DNA of 64,000 nt from Lachnospiraceae bacterium (GCA_015056725.1 SVFS01000006.1:1-64000); one strand, 5' to 3'; positions 1 through 10,065 are shown, numbered from the stretch's first letter. Numbers and translations: made by a program. The notes: generated by a model not told the origin, from the letters alone.

Positions 1-511
1 ATTGAATTCCTTCTCTAAGGACACTTCCTCTATTGCATTCATATGGAATATCCTTCTCATACTGAAATCCCAATTTCTTTAATACGTTTCCAGAACTAGG
101 ATTCTCTTTTGCATATCGTCCTACTATTTCGTTTATTTCAAGCTCATCATGTGCAAAAGCAATTATTTCTCTCATAGCCTCTGTAACATAGCCATTTCCC
201 CAATATGCTTTTCCTAGGTTATATGCAATTTCCCAACAATCCACTTCGTCTTCAAAATAGATTAGTCCGGTTCCAATCAATAAACCACTTTCTCTAAGAA
301 CAATCGCAAATCGATACCAATTCGAATCATTAACTTTATCCTGCTCTTTTCTTACCCAGTTCTTAGTTTTCTCAATATCATTATGGCTACACCAAAACAT
401 ATATTTTGCCACATCCGGGTCACTCTCCCAGCATTCAAATACGTTTTGAGCATCTTCAACTGTAAAAGGTCTTAATTCAAGACGTTCTGTATGTAATATT
501 GGTGTTCTCAT
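1..511 (-). CDS. GNAT family N-acetyltransferase (RimJ/RimL-like), C-terminus truncated by window edge
   Basis: Manual translation of minus strand from ATG at 511: MRTPILHTERLELRPFTVEDAQNVFECWESDPDVAKYMFW...GLIYFEDEVDCWEIAYNLGKAYWGNGYVTEAMREIIAFA; typical RimJ/L pattern. Confidence 0.85.
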   Translation of the reverse strand, partial: MRTPILHTERLELRPFTVEDAQNVFECWESDPDVAKYMFWCSHNDIEKTKNWVRKEQDKVNDSNWYRFAIVLRESGLLIGTGLIYFEDEVDCWEIAYNLGKAYWGNGYVTEAMREIIAFAHDELEINEIVGRYAKENPSSGNVLKKLGFQYEKDIPYECNRGSVLREGIQ

Positions 512-524
512 GCTATTATCCTCT

Positions 525-1445
525 CTATGCTTCAAAACTTTTTACAAAAGCATGTAATGATTGTTTATCTTCAAGTCTATATAATTCTTCAAAGTCTTCA
601 TTTTCAAGCGCTTTTAATTTTCTTCGTTTTGCTGTACTCGTTGCTCCACCGATATATATTTGATACAATACATATTCTGGCTCATCATGTGAACCATCAG
701 ACAATTCAATATATCTTAAGTGTGGATAAAACTTTTTCGAAAGTTTTATCACCTCTATTGCCATATCCACTGGAACTTCACTTCCTAGCCATATAGCTTT
801 ATGTTCGGCGTTGGAAACTAGTCTTTTTGTTTCGAATGGGTTGTAATATATTCCTGCAAAAAAACCTTTACTTTCTAATTCTTCAACCAAATAATTGGCT
901 TTATACATTGGACTAATATCTACTTTTAATGTTTCCTCCTCTTCTTCCATCTCAAACAAGTAATCATCAATAGAAGATACATATTCTTCTTTTTCATCTT
1001 CAGTCAATGTAGAATTTTGAACCGACGGAACAATCTTCTTCTGCATTTCCATAATCTTAACCAAAGCATCGCTCATTAACGCAACTTTGTCCATTTGATC
1101 CATTTCACGTTCTATGTTCTGCTCATTTGTAACTCTTTTTATCTCATCTTTTCTTGTTGTGTTATTATAAGACTTTACAAAGTTCTGTTCATCTCTATAA
1201 TCTGACGGGGAATATAACTTTTCATGATGTTTGGTAACAAGAAGATAAAACACCCCTAACACAAGGCATGGAAACAATACTATAAACCATACCAATATTG
1301 TATTCTGACTCTTCTCTAACGTACTTTGAACTATAACAATACTGGCAATGGCTTCTACCAATACCAAAAATACACCTATTACTCCAATTGGATTTTTAAA
1401 GAAATTACTCTTATCTCCCAAATTATTCATTTTCAGTTCTCCCAT
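525..1445 (-). CDS. Hypothetical membrane protein (two N-terminal TM segments, acidic linker, C-terminal soluble domain)
   Basis: 306-aa ORF; hydrophobic segments near residues 20-42 and 50-70. Confidence 0.7.
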   Translation of the reverse strand: MGELKMNNLGDKSNFFKNPIGVIGVFLVLVEAIASIVIVQSTLEKSQNTILVWFIVLFPCLVLGVFYLLVTKHHEKLYSPSDYRDEQNFVKSYNNTTRKDEIKRVTNEQNIEREMDQMDKVALMSDALVKIMEMQKKIVPSVQNSTLTEDEKEEYVSSIDDYLFEMEEEEETLKVDISPMYKANYLVEELESKGFFAGIYYNPFETKRLVSNAEHKAIWLGSEVPVDMAIEVIKLSKKFYPHLRYIELSDGSHDEPEYVLYQIYIGGATSTAKRRKLKALENEDFEELYRLEDKQSLHAFVKSFEA

Positions 1446-1522
1446 CTTTTGAATTTATAGAAATACTCTTCATAAAAAGAATTGTATCATGTTCCAACAA
1501 AATTTTCTGTAATAATTCATTT

Positions 1523-2233
1523 TTAACCCTTCTTTATTGAATACTTTTCCCTAAACGCTTCATAATCTGCTTTTGCAATTTTATATTGCTCTCCTACCTG
1601 CTCCTCATTCATTGAATATTCTGACTCCTGTGCCTCCCCTTGTAATGCATCAGAAATAATCCTTCTCAAGTACTCCCTCTGGTCGTAGTTAGCCATAACC
1701 AACGAATCCCTCACATACATCGGATTATTCCGCAGCAGTGCTACTTGAAAATCTACACCTTTTCCCTTTAAATAATGCCACAGAAATGTAATGCAAGTTC
1801 TGGTGTTCCCTTCTCTGAAAGGATGAATACTCCATAATTCCAATAAGAAATCAGAAACCACATCTCCCTTTTTCGTAGTCTTCATCCAATCGAAATCTAC
1901 ATATTCTTGCAACAATCTCTTTAAGCGGTTCTCAATCTCGTGATAGTCTGCATACTCTGCAGAACCACCGGACAAAACACGCTCACTCTTATACAGATTC
2001 TCTTTTCGAAATGTTCCTGCCCATTCATAAATATCCCCAAATAAATACTTATGAATGTTTACCATGTGCTCCACATCATAAGTATAGGCAATCCTTGTCG
2101 GCTTCACATTCAACCCTAGCAACTTCGCAAATACTTTCTGTATTTCAAATTTTTCCAAAAGTTGCTTATCACGAATGTTATATTTATTGATAAGAACATC
2201 ACTTTCCGGATAACAATTTCTTCCACCACTCAT
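1523..2233 (-). CDS. Fic/DOC family protein (putative AMPylase toxin)
   Basis: Fic motif HPFREGNTR; 3 bp downstream of HTH gene. Confidence 0.9.
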   Translation of the reverse strand: MSGGRNCYPESDVLINKYNIRDKQLLEKFEIQKVFAKLLGLNVKPTRIAYTYDVEHMVNIHKYLFGDIYEWAGTFRKENLYKSERVLSGGSAEYADYHEIENRLKRLLQEYVDFDWMKTTKKGDVVSDFLLELWSIHPFREGNTRTCITFLWHYLKGKGVDFQVALLRNNPMYVRDSLVMANYDQREYLRRIISDALQGEAQESEYSMNEEQVGEQYKIAKADYEAFREKYSIKKG

Positions 2234-2236
2234 ACA

Positions 2237-2596
2237 CTACGCTCCCAAATACTCAAATCTGTCAATTCTGACTTCCATCTCTTCCAATGTTATTTTGCCA
2301 AAGATATAGGAATCCAAAACCTCCAAAAACAATTCATCCGGTCCATTGGTCGCACTTAGCATAATAGCCATAGCATTTTCTACGCTTCTTCTTCTTGCGT
2401 CACATGCTTCCACATAACTTTGACTGATAATCATTCCTTTATATTGCAAAATAGTTCTCATCATATTAATAACGTATGCCGGAGGATTTCTTCTTTCCTG
2501 TTCCCAATCTTTCAAAGTAGAAACCGGTACATCAAACATTTTGGCAAATTTACTCTGACTTAATCCTGTTTGTAAACGTAATTCTCTTACTCCCAT
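2237..2596 (-). CDS. XRE-type HTH protein, putative antitoxin/regulator paired with Fic
   Basis: GVRELRLQTGLSQSKFAKMFDVPVSTLKDWEQERRNP HTH; GGAGGT RBS supports start at 2596 rather than 2638. Confidence 0.8.
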   Translation of the reverse strand: MGVRELRLQTGLSQSKFAKMFDVPVSTLKDWEQERRNPPAYVINMMRTILQYKGMIISQSYVEACDARRRSVENAMAIMLSATNGPDELFLEVLDSYIFGKITLEEMEVRIDRFEYLGA

Positions 2597-2681
2597 GATA
2601 TTACCTCCACTCATTTCTCTATATATAGTATACGGCATTGCCTACCATTATACAAGGTGTTTCAAGAATTATGTCATTTCA

Positions 2682-2727
2682 AAAAATGCACACAGTATTA
2701 GTAAAAAAGAATACTTTGTGCATTTTT
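2682..2727. promoter_or_regulatory. 18-bp inverted repeat upstream of HTH-Fic operon (candidate autoregulatory operator)
   Basis: AAAAATGCACACAGTATT (2682-2699) and AATACTTTGTGCATTTTT (2710-2727), one mismatch, 10-nt loop; a TTGTAT-N17-TATACT promoter lies between it and the HTH start. Confidence 0.6.
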
Positions 2728-2754
2728 CGAAACTTAAAAAATTTTTTATTTTCG

Positions 2755-2797
2755 AAAATAAAACACCCATGCACCGCCTCCCGGCAAGCACATGGGT
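2755..2797 (-). terminator. Putative rho-independent terminator after degV-family gene
   Basis: Minus strand ACCCATG...GCCGGGAGGC...CATGGGT followed by GTTTTATTTT. Confidence 0.55.
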
Positions 2798-2864
2798 CTC
2801 TACACCGTTTCAATATGATATTTGACGTCTCCGCCCCTAAACCAGCTACACTCTACTACACCCT

Positions 2865-3716
2865 TTACGCACCCTGTACAAAAAGTACTCCCAGCGTTCC
2901 CGGTCCACAGTGGGAGGAAATAACGCCACCGGCTCTGGTAATCAAAATCTCATCAAAATAGTCTAACTCTTTCAGATAATTGTATACGCTATCGATTACT
3001 CTCCGGTCACAACCCGAGTGCGTGATAAATACGCGCTCTTTCCGTGCATGTAAAAGTTCATCATGCATATCTTCTACATAATCAATGATGACTTTTTCAA
3101 TACTGCCCCGATACTTTTTCGTTGGAGCCATCTGACCATCTCTTACGACAATCTTAGGATGTATTTTTAATACCCCTCCTGCCATAGCTGAAAGTCCGCT
3201 GCATCTGCCACCTCTATACAGATATGTCAGCGTATCGACCACAAAACTGGAACGGACATCTTTCTTTAAGACTTCTATTTGCTCACAGATTTCTTTTCTG
3301 CTCTTGCCTTCCTTGGCAAGACAAGCTGCCTCTAACATAAGAAGCCCAATGCCTGTAGATAGGTTTGCAGATTCCATTACCGTTACTTTATCTTCAATTC
3401 CCAATTCCTGCGCCGCCATACGGAAAACGCTTGGTGTTACAGACATTTTTTCTGAAATCGTAAAGACAATTGCCTCATCCGAACTGCCATCAATGCATTC
3501 CAAGCTCTTCATCGCATCTTCTATACTAACTGCGGATGTCTTTGGCGTTGCTTTGTGTTCATCTGCCCATGCATATATTTCATCAGGGCCAATCTCAACT
3601 CCATCCAGATATTCTTTATCATCCAATACAATATGTAATGGTACTACTGTAATATCGTATCGCTTTACTAATTCTTCTGACAAGTCACAGGTGCTGTCTG
3701 CAAATATTTTGACCAT
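2865..3716 (-). CDS. DegV family fatty-acid-binding protein
   Basis: MVKIFADSTCDLSEELVKRYDITVVPLHI; DegV hallmark sequences; RBS before 3716. Confidence 0.92.
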   Translation of the reverse strand: MVKIFADSTCDLSEELVKRYDITVVPLHIVLDDKEYLDGVEIGPDEIYAWADEHKATPKTSAVSIEDAMKSLECIDGSSDEAIVFTISEKMSVTPSVFRMAAQELGIEDKVTVMESANLSTGIGLLMLEAACLAKEGKSRKEICEQIEVLKKDVRSSFVVDTLTYLYRGGRCSGLSAMAGGVLKIHPKIVVRDGQMAPTKKYRGSIEKVIIDYVEDMHDELLHARKERVFITHSGCDRRVIDSVYNYLKELDYFDEILITRAGGVISSHCGPGTLGVLFVQGA

Positions 3717-3784
3717 ATTATCATCTCCTACTGTTTTTGCCAAATCCCCTTGCTCATTGAAATCACAGCTTCCTATCCCACATT

Positions 3785-4705
3785 TTAGCCAAGTGCAGAT
3801 GCAATATCTGCTTTCATATCAAGCACTGCCTGACGGGATGCTTCCGCAAAACCTTCCGCACCAAACTTCGCGTACTGTTCCTGTTTGTATGCAGCGATAA
3901 TACCACGGGAAGAGTTTACAATCGCACCAAGTCCGTCTTCATTAAAGAAATGTACAAGGTCCTTTCCTTTACCACCCTGTGCACCGTAGCCCGGTACAAG
4001 AATATAAGATTTTGGCATTACTTTACGAAGTACTTTACCCATTTCTGGATAAGTAGCACCTACTACTGCTCCGATATAGCTGTAGGAATCACCCATATGT
4101 TCTTCGCCCCAAGCTGCAACCTTTTCGCCAACCCATTCATATAATGGTCTGCCGTCAATCAAACGATCCTGGAATTCACCACTACTTGGATTAGAAGTTT
4201 TAACAAGAATGAATAAACCTTTATTTTCTTCTTTACATACTTTAATAAATGGTTTAATACCATCAGAGCCAAGGTACGGATTTACTGTAGCAAAATCTTC
4301 ATCAAACGCTGAAATTTTCTGGCTTCCAACCTGTACTTTTCCTAAGTGACCTACCGCATACGCTTCAGAAGTAGAGCCGATATCGCCACGTTTTACATCA
4401 CCAATTACTACCAAATCTTTTTCTTTACAGTAAGCAACTGTCTTCTGGAATGCCTTTACGCCTTCTACTCCAAACTGCTCATACATCGCAATCTGTGGTT
4501 TTACTGCCGGAATCAAATCGTATGTTGCATCTACAATTTCTTTATTATACTGCCAGATAGCTTCTGCAGCACCTTCCAACGTTTCACCAAATTCGCTGTA
4601 AGTCTTTTTCAAAATATGCTCCGGAATATAGGAAAGCATCGGGTCAAGTCCTACTACGATAGGTGCATTTGTCTTTTTAATTTTGTCTACTAATTTGTTA
4701 ATCAT
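3785..4705 (-). CDS. pyrF: Orotidine-5'-phosphate decarboxylase
   Basis: VGLDPMLSYIPEH...VIGDVKRGDIGSTSEAYA motif; RBS GGGAGATAAG. Confidence 0.95.
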   Translation of the reverse strand: MINKLVDKIKKTNAPIVVGLDPMLSYIPEHILKKTYSEFGETLEGAAEAIWQYNKEIVDATYDLIPAVKPQIAMYEQFGVEGVKAFQKTVAYCKEKDLVVIGDVKRGDIGSTSEAYAVGHLGKVQVGSQKISAFDEDFATVNPYLGSDGIKPFIKVCKEENKGLFILVKTSNPSSGEFQDRLIDGRPLYEWVGEKVAAWGEEHMGDSYSYIGAVVGATYPEMGKVLRKVMPKSYILVPGYGAQGGKGKDLVHFFNEDGLGAIVNSSRGIIAAYKQEQYAKFGAEGFAEASRQAVLDMKADIASALG

Positions 4706-4771
4706 GTCTTATCTCCCTGATATTTATTCTTTGTATATTGACAGTCCTCACTGCCTGTTTTCCTATCTGTT

Positions 4772-5818
4772 CTAACGTGTTTTCAAAAACTCATATTCCC
4801 TCTGTGCTTCCGCATCATCCGGATAATTCTTTACATAAACTCCCATCAATGTAGCTGCTTTTTTGAAATCACCTTTAAATTCATAAATAACAATCTGATT
4901 ATATAACAGCGTCTGCTTCAGACTCGCGTCTTCCAGCTTCAGGCCTTCTTCAATTGCCGCAAGTGCCGCATCATATTCCTTAAGCTGCATCTGGCAAAGT
5001 GCAAGCTGATTATAAATAAGTGCACTCTCGTCCTGATCCTTTAAATAAGAACTATACACACTGGCTGCATAATTGTATTCACCAAGAGCTTCCCACGTTC
5101 TTCCAAGATAATACGCTGCCTGGGCATCTCCTGCATCTCTTGCCTGTTCCAGATAATTTCTTGCAGATTCAAAATCTTCCAGATAAAAGTACATACGTCC
5201 TTTATCATAGTTGCTCATATCTTTTGATGAAGCCTCAAGAGTTCCCTGTAAATATTCATTTCCCACTTCACGATAACCAAATTTTTCAAGCACTTCATAA
5301 ATTGCCACAATCTGGTCATAATTTGTGGGCATCAGACTAATTGCCTTGTCAAAGTCAAGTCTTGCCTTTTCATAATCTCCAAGCTCAAGAAGTACACTTC
5401 CGCGAAGAAAATATGCATCATGCTCCTTATCCTTCATAGAGAGCACTGCATCATACACCTTCTTTGCATCCTCAAGCCTTCCTGTTTTATAGTAAGCTGT
5501 AGCAAGATAGTAATTAATGTCATATACCATCGCATCAGGAATACTACTGCTGATTTCCAGACAACGCTCAAAATTAGCAATCGCACTTTCATAATTTGTC
5601 AGACCAAGATAAGCAATTCCCTGTCCACGACAAATCTCTCGTTCATCCTCTCCCGCTACTGTTGCCTGTTCAAAATATCCTAATGCCTGTTCGTATTCAA
5701 GCGTCTCTATTGCTGTAAAGCCAAGCTCTATATTTGATTGTGCTTCTTCTTTGCCGCAGCCCATGCAATACAATATTGCAATAAGAACAACCAGCATTAC
5801 TCGTATCTTATTTTTCAT
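4772..5818 (-). CDS. TPR-repeat lipoprotein
   Basis: Lipobox VVLIAILYCMGCGKE followed by repeated TPR units (FERCLEIS..., YYLATAYYKTGRLEDAKKVYDAVL). Confidence 0.85.
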   Translation of the reverse strand: MKNKIRVMLVVLIAILYCMGCGKEEAQSNIELGFTAIETLEYEQALGYFEQATVAGEDEREICRGQGIAYLGLTNYESAIANFERCLEISSSIPDAMVYDINYYLATAYYKTGRLEDAKKVYDAVLSMKDKEHDAYFLRGSVLLELGDYEKARLDFDKAISLMPTNYDQIVAIYEVLEKFGYREVGNEYLQGTLEASSKDMSNYDKGRMYFYLEDFESARNYLEQARDAGDAQAAYYLGRTWEALGEYNYAASVYSSYLKDQDESALIYNQLALCQMQLKEYDAALAAIEEGLKLEDASLKQTLLYNQIVIYEFKGDFKKAATLMGVYVKNYPDDAEAQREYEFLKTR

Positions 5819-5906
5819 CGTTTCATTTGTCCTATGAAAAGTCACTTACTTCTATTGTATTGTACCAAATCCTTTAAACTGCTTCAATTCTCATTTTTAC
5901 GGACAT

Positions 5907-6935
5907 TTATCTTAACTCAGCCAATTCGTAGATGAGTTTTTCCGTCTTTTCCCATCCCAGACACGGATCTGTAATAGATTTTCCATAACAGTGCTCGCCT
6001 ACCTTCTGGGCACCATCTTCGATATAGCTTTCTATCATCAAACCTTTTACCAGCTTACGGATATCCGAAGATACGCGACAGCTATGCATAATGTCTTTAC
6101 TGATTCGGATTTGTTCTTCGTATTGCTTTCCTGAATTTGAATGATTCGTGTCAATAATGACTGCCGGATTTACCAAGTCTTTATCTGCGTACAATTCCAT
6201 TACATGACGAAGATCCTCATAATGATAATTTGGAATATTACGTCCGAATTTATCTACATAACCACGCAAAATGGCATGTGTATGGGGATTTCCTTTTGTT
6301 CTTACTTCCCATCCTCTGTACAAGAAAGTATGACCACTCTGTGCTGCAATAATAGAATTCATCATTACCGTCAAATCACCGCCTGTGGGATTTTTCATTC
6401 CAACAGGAATGCCAAGACCGCTTGCCGTCAAGCGATGCTGCTGGTCTTCCGCAGAACGTGCACCAACTGCTACATACGCTAATAAATCCGACAAGTATCT
6501 GTGATTTTCCGGATATAACATTTCATCCGCACAAGTAAACCCGGTTTCTTCTACAGCACGTTTATGAAGCTGTCTGATAGCAATAATGCCTTTAAGCATG
6601 TCTGTTCCGCGTTCCGGGTCCGGTTGATGAAGCATCCCTTTATAACCGGCTCCGATGGTACGAGGCTTATTTGTGTAAATTCTCGGTACCATAAAAATTT
6701 TATCGCTTACTTTATCCTGTACCTTGCGTAGTCGGCTGATATAATCAATAACTGCATCTTCATGATCCGCTGAGCAGGGACCGATAATTAACAACAATCT
6801 GTCATCTTTTCCTTCGAAAATATCTCTCAGTACGATATCTCTCTCAGCTTTAATCTCTGCAATTTTATCACTTATCGGATACTCTTCCTTCAATTCCTTC
6901 GGTGTCGGAAGCTTCCGCAAAAATTCCATATCCAT
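5907..6935 (-). CDS. 3-deoxy-7-phosphoheptulonate synthase (class I DAHP synthase)
   Basis: LLLIIGPCSADHEDAVIDYISRL...MVPRIYTNKPRT...GYKGMLHQPDP. Confidence 0.95.
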   Translation of the reverse strand: MDMEFLRKLPTPKELKEEYPISDKIAEIKAERDIVLRDIFEGKDDRLLLIIGPCSADHEDAVIDYISRLRKVQDKVSDKIFMVPRIYTNKPRTIGAGYKGMLHQPDPERGTDMLKGIIAIRQLHKRAVEETGFTCADEMLYPENHRYLSDLLAYVAVGARSAEDQQHRLTASGLGIPVGMKNPTGGDLTVMMNSIIAAQSGHTFLYRGWEVRTKGNPHTHAILRGYVDKFGRNIPNYHYEDLRHVMELYADKDLVNPAVIIDTNHSNSGKQYEEQIRISKDIMHSCRVSSDIRKLVKGLMIESYIEDGAQKVGEHCYGKSITDPCLGWEKTEKLIYELAELR

Positions 6936-6946
6936 AGTCTGTCTCC

Positions 6947-7849
6947 TTATAGGTCAAATATAAATTCTGCACATTTATCAATCGCTTCACCGGACTTTTT
7001 CAGTGGTGACATCTGAAACACATGCCACATGCCATGAAACACATCAAGTTTAACACTTACTTTGGCTTTTGTCATTTTTTTCGCAAGAAGTTCCGCATCA
7101 CTTAAAAGTACTTCTTCATCGCCTACCTGAATGTAAGTCGGTGGAAAACCTGTAAAATCTGCAAATAATGGTGATACCAATGGATTCTGCAATAGTTCCA
7201 AATCGATTTGCATAAACTTTTGTGCCAGATAGTTTTCAATCATTCCTTCCAGATACTGTGCATTCAAAACCGGGTCAACACCTTCTTTATTCTGATGTGA
7301 TTTACCGGAAGATGTCAAATCTGTCCATGGCGAAAATAATAACAATGCTTTTGGAAGCATTCTCTTATTTTCCCGTAATAAATAAGTCAAAACCAGTGCC
7401 AGATTTCCTCCTGCCGAATCTCCTGCAAGAATCACATCCTCTGCACCATACCCCAACAGCATCAGGTAATCCCATGCTTTCTCCGCATCTTCAAGCTGTG
7501 CCGGATAAGGATATTCCGGTGCCAACCTGTAATCAAAGCACAATACATCAAGAGAAGTTGCTGCCGCAAGCTTCGTTGTCACTGCTCTTGCATAAGTACT
7601 GCTGCCTGTAGAATAGCCACCACCATGACAATATAAAATCACTTTTTTCTTATCATGCGGTCTGTTTACTCTAATCCATTCAGCATGTATATCATCTATC
7701 AAAATGTCTTCATATATCATATCCTTGCGCGTTGACAATAATGCCGCAAACTGATCCTGCGACTGTCTGTGTTTTTCCAAATCTGTGTTTTCTACCAATT
7801 TATGCGCTTTTTGAATTAAGTTCAAAAGTCCCTGTTGTTTATCCGGCAT
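6947..7849 (-). CDS. Alpha/beta hydrolase (HSL-like esterase)
   Basis: HGGGYSTGSS oxyanion motif and GDSAGGNLA nucleophile elbow. Confidence 0.9.
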   Translation of the reverse strand: MPDKQQGLLNLIQKAHKLVENTDLEKHRQSQDQFAALLSTRKDMIYEDILIDDIHAEWIRVNRPHDKKKVILYCHGGGYSTGSSTYARAVTTKLAAATSLDVLCFDYRLAPEYPYPAQLEDAEKAWDYLMLLGYGAEDVILAGDSAGGNLALVLTYLLRENKRMLPKALLLFSPWTDLTSSGKSHQNKEGVDPVLNAQYLEGMIENYLAQKFMQIDLELLQNPLVSPLFADFTGFPPTYIQVGDEEVLLSDAELLAKKMTKAKVSVKLDVFHGMWHVFQMSPLKKSGEAIDKCAEFIFDL

Positions 7850-7945
7850 TTTTCAACCTCCAATTCTTTTTATAGTATCTCTCATATTTCATCAACATGC
7901 AAGAATTCGATTGTTTTTCCCTAAAAAAATAGATATACTTATCAC

Positions 7946-9256
7946 ATGAAAAATGCTCATGAAAAAAAATCAATTTCAAAATATTCCCGCAAGACCTGGT
8001 ACAAGCTGGATTTGTCGGCAATTGTTTATCCTACGCTTCAGCGAAAGGATTTTTCTTCGGTATACAGACTTTCTGTTGTGCTAAAGGAGCCTGTCAAACC
8101 GGAAATTCTGCAGACAGCACTGGATATGACACTTCCGCGTTTTCCTACTTATAAGGCAGCAATCCGAAAAGGCTTATTTTGGCGCTATCTGGAGCCCAAT
8201 AACAGACCCGGTCCATATGTTCAGGCGGACATCAACAATCCCTGTATGCCGATGCCGTTTAAGGCTAATAACCGCTATCTGCTGCGTGTGTATTACCACA
8301 ATTGCAGAATTGCATTGGAGGCCCACCACTCTTTAGGTGACGGTACAGGTGGCATGTGTCTGCTTCATACCCTGGTCGCCCAGTACCTTCGGTTACTCGG
8401 TCATGATATCGGGGTCGGCGGATTTATTTTAGACATTAACAGCAATCCCGATCCGGAAGAACTAGAAGATGCCTATCTTCGCTATTCCAACGCAAAGGTC
8501 CGTCCACCAAGACCAAGCGAAAAAACTTACCGTGTACGCGGCACAAAAGAGCCTTTTTATACCTTAAACATCATTGACGGAATCATGTCTGTCTCTGAAG
8601 TCATGAAGGTTGCCAAAGAGAAATATCATGTAACCATAACAGAATATCTGAATGCCGTATTATTATATGCCTTACTGCAAAAGCAGGAAAGCGAACGGCA
8701 TTTCCGCTTACGCCCTGTCCGTATCGCGATGCCGGTAAACTTACGGAGATTCTTTCCTTCTAAGACTCTCCGCAATTTCATTACCATGATTTATCCTGTT
8801 ATCGATCCCCGTCTGGGTGATTTCAGCTTTGAAGAAATCACAAAGCATGTACACTATTACATGCAATATTTCATTAATGAAAAACATTTACGCGGTGATA
8901 TCACTACAAATGCTGCCACACAGCAAAACCCATTTATCCGTGTTGTGCCGCTTTTCTTAAAAGACCTTGTTGTAAGAACCTTTTATGCCAGAGTGCAGGA
9001 TAAAAACTCCTCTGCAGGACTTACCAACATGGGGGCTTTAAAGGTTCATCCGGATATGGCTCCTTATTTGGAACGGTTTGACATCTATATGGGGCAGCCG
9101 TTTTCCAGCAGAACCAACTGTGCCATTATTAGTTTTAATGACATTCTGACGGTTAATTTTGCCAGCAGCATCAAAGAAGCAGATGTAGAAAAGTTCTTCT
9201 TCTGCAAACTCAGACAAGATGGTATCCACGTCAAAATTGAAAGTAATCGAACCTAA
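7946..9256 (+). CDS. Condensation-domain-fold acyltransferase (alcohol acetyltransferase-like)
   Basis: HHSLGDGTGG = HHxxxDG active-site motif in a 436-aa protein. Confidence 0.75.
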   Translation: MKNAHEKKSISKYSRKTWYKLDLSAIVYPTLQRKDFSSVYRLSVVLKEPVKPEILQTALDMTLPRFPTYKAAIRKGLFWRYLEPNNRPGPYVQADINNPCMPMPFKANNRYLLRVYYHNCRIALEAHHSLGDGTGGMCLLHTLVAQYLRLLGHDIGVGGFILDINSNPDPEELEDAYLRYSNAKVRPPRPSEKTYRVRGTKEPFYTLNIIDGIMSVSEVMKVAKEKYHVTITEYLNAVLLYALLQKQESERHFRLRPVRIAMPVNLRRFFPSKTLRNFITMIYPVIDPRLGDFSFEEITKHVHYYMQYFINEKHLRGDITTNAATQQNPFIRVVPLFLKDLVVRTFYARVQDKNSSAGLTNMGALKVHPDMAPYLERFDIYMGQPFSSRTNCAIISFNDILTVNFASSIKEADVEKFFFCKLRQDGIHVKIESNRT

Positions 9257-9279
9257 CTATTATATGAACGGAGAATACT

Positions 9280-9984
9280 ATGTCCTATTGTGTACATTGT
9301 GGCGTAGAGCTGGATGCATCCTTAAAAAAGTGTCCGCTTTGCCAAACCCCTGTTTTAGATCCAAACGTTATTCCTTATTATGAAGCGACTTCTCCCTATC
9401 CCCCTTCACGCGGACAGGTTGAGCAGGTTAAACGAAAAGATATTGCTATTGTTATCACAAGCTTACTCATTGCAACATCCATTACTTGTAGCCTTTTAAA
9501 TCAATTTGCTTTTCCGCAGACTCGCTGGTCACTTGTTGTAACCGGCACCTGCATGCTCATATGGGTATTTTGTATTCCTTTTATGATTTATCGCAAAATC
9601 TCCTCCTACCTCGCTGTCTTTCTGGACGGAAGTATAGTCGCCATATATCTTTATATGATTTCGCAACTTACTGCCAACAAGTCCTGGTGCAGTTATGTTG
9701 CTTTACCGATTACGGCACTTTGCACAGGACTGATTTTGCTATCCATGTTTCTGTACCGTAAGTATAACCGTGCTATTTTCTACAGCATTCTGTATTTTTT
9801 CGCTGATTTGGCAATCCTGTGTACTGCAATCGAACTTCTATATAAGAATTATGCAGGTAAAGAGCTTGCCCTCACATGGTCTGCCGTAGTCCTTACGGTC
9901 TGTGCCATTTTCGGCATAACAATTCTTGTCATGCTCTCAAGGCCAAGATTACGCGAAGCTGCCCGTCGCCGGCTGCACTTTTAA
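9280..9984 (+). CDS. Zinc-ribbon multi-pass membrane protein (DUF6320-like)
   Basis: YCVHCGVELDASLKKCPLCQTPV zinc ribbon then about 6 TM helices; 23 bp after acyltransferase. Confidence 0.75.
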   Translation: MSYCVHCGVELDASLKKCPLCQTPVLDPNVIPYYEATSPYPPSRGQVEQVKRKDIAIVITSLLIATSITCSLLNQFAFPQTRWSLVVTGTCMLIWVFCIPFMIYRKISSYLAVFLDGSIVAIYLYMISQLTANKSWCSYVALPITALCTGLILLSMFLYRKYNRAIFYSILYFFADLAILCTAIELLYKNYAGKELALTWSAVVLTVCAIFGITILVMLSRPRLREAARRRLHF

Positions 9985-10023
9985 TCTCTTGGCATCTCAA
10001 TAAGAAAAATGCGTACGAAACAG

Positions 10024-10065
10024 AAAAACTGTCACTTTACCAATCGTAAAATGACAGTTTTATTA
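10024..10065. terminator. Bidirectional rho-independent terminator
   Basis: AAAACTGTCActTTTAC-caatc-GTAAAaTGACAGTTTT flanked by A and T tracts. Confidence 0.8.

Noticed and set aside
2595-2961. Overlapping plus-strand ORFs in the intergenic region between HTH and degV
   Set aside because: They run through a palindrome and a terminator and have no recognisable domain; best read as non-coding regulatory DNA.
3304-3900. Plus-strand ORF antisense to degV/pyrF
   Set aside because: Low-complexity translation without family motifs or RBS; overlaps well-supported minus-strand genes. The same reasoning applies to the other antisense ORFs in the track (for example 29130-29480, 39086-39541, 36050-36403, 43213-43587).
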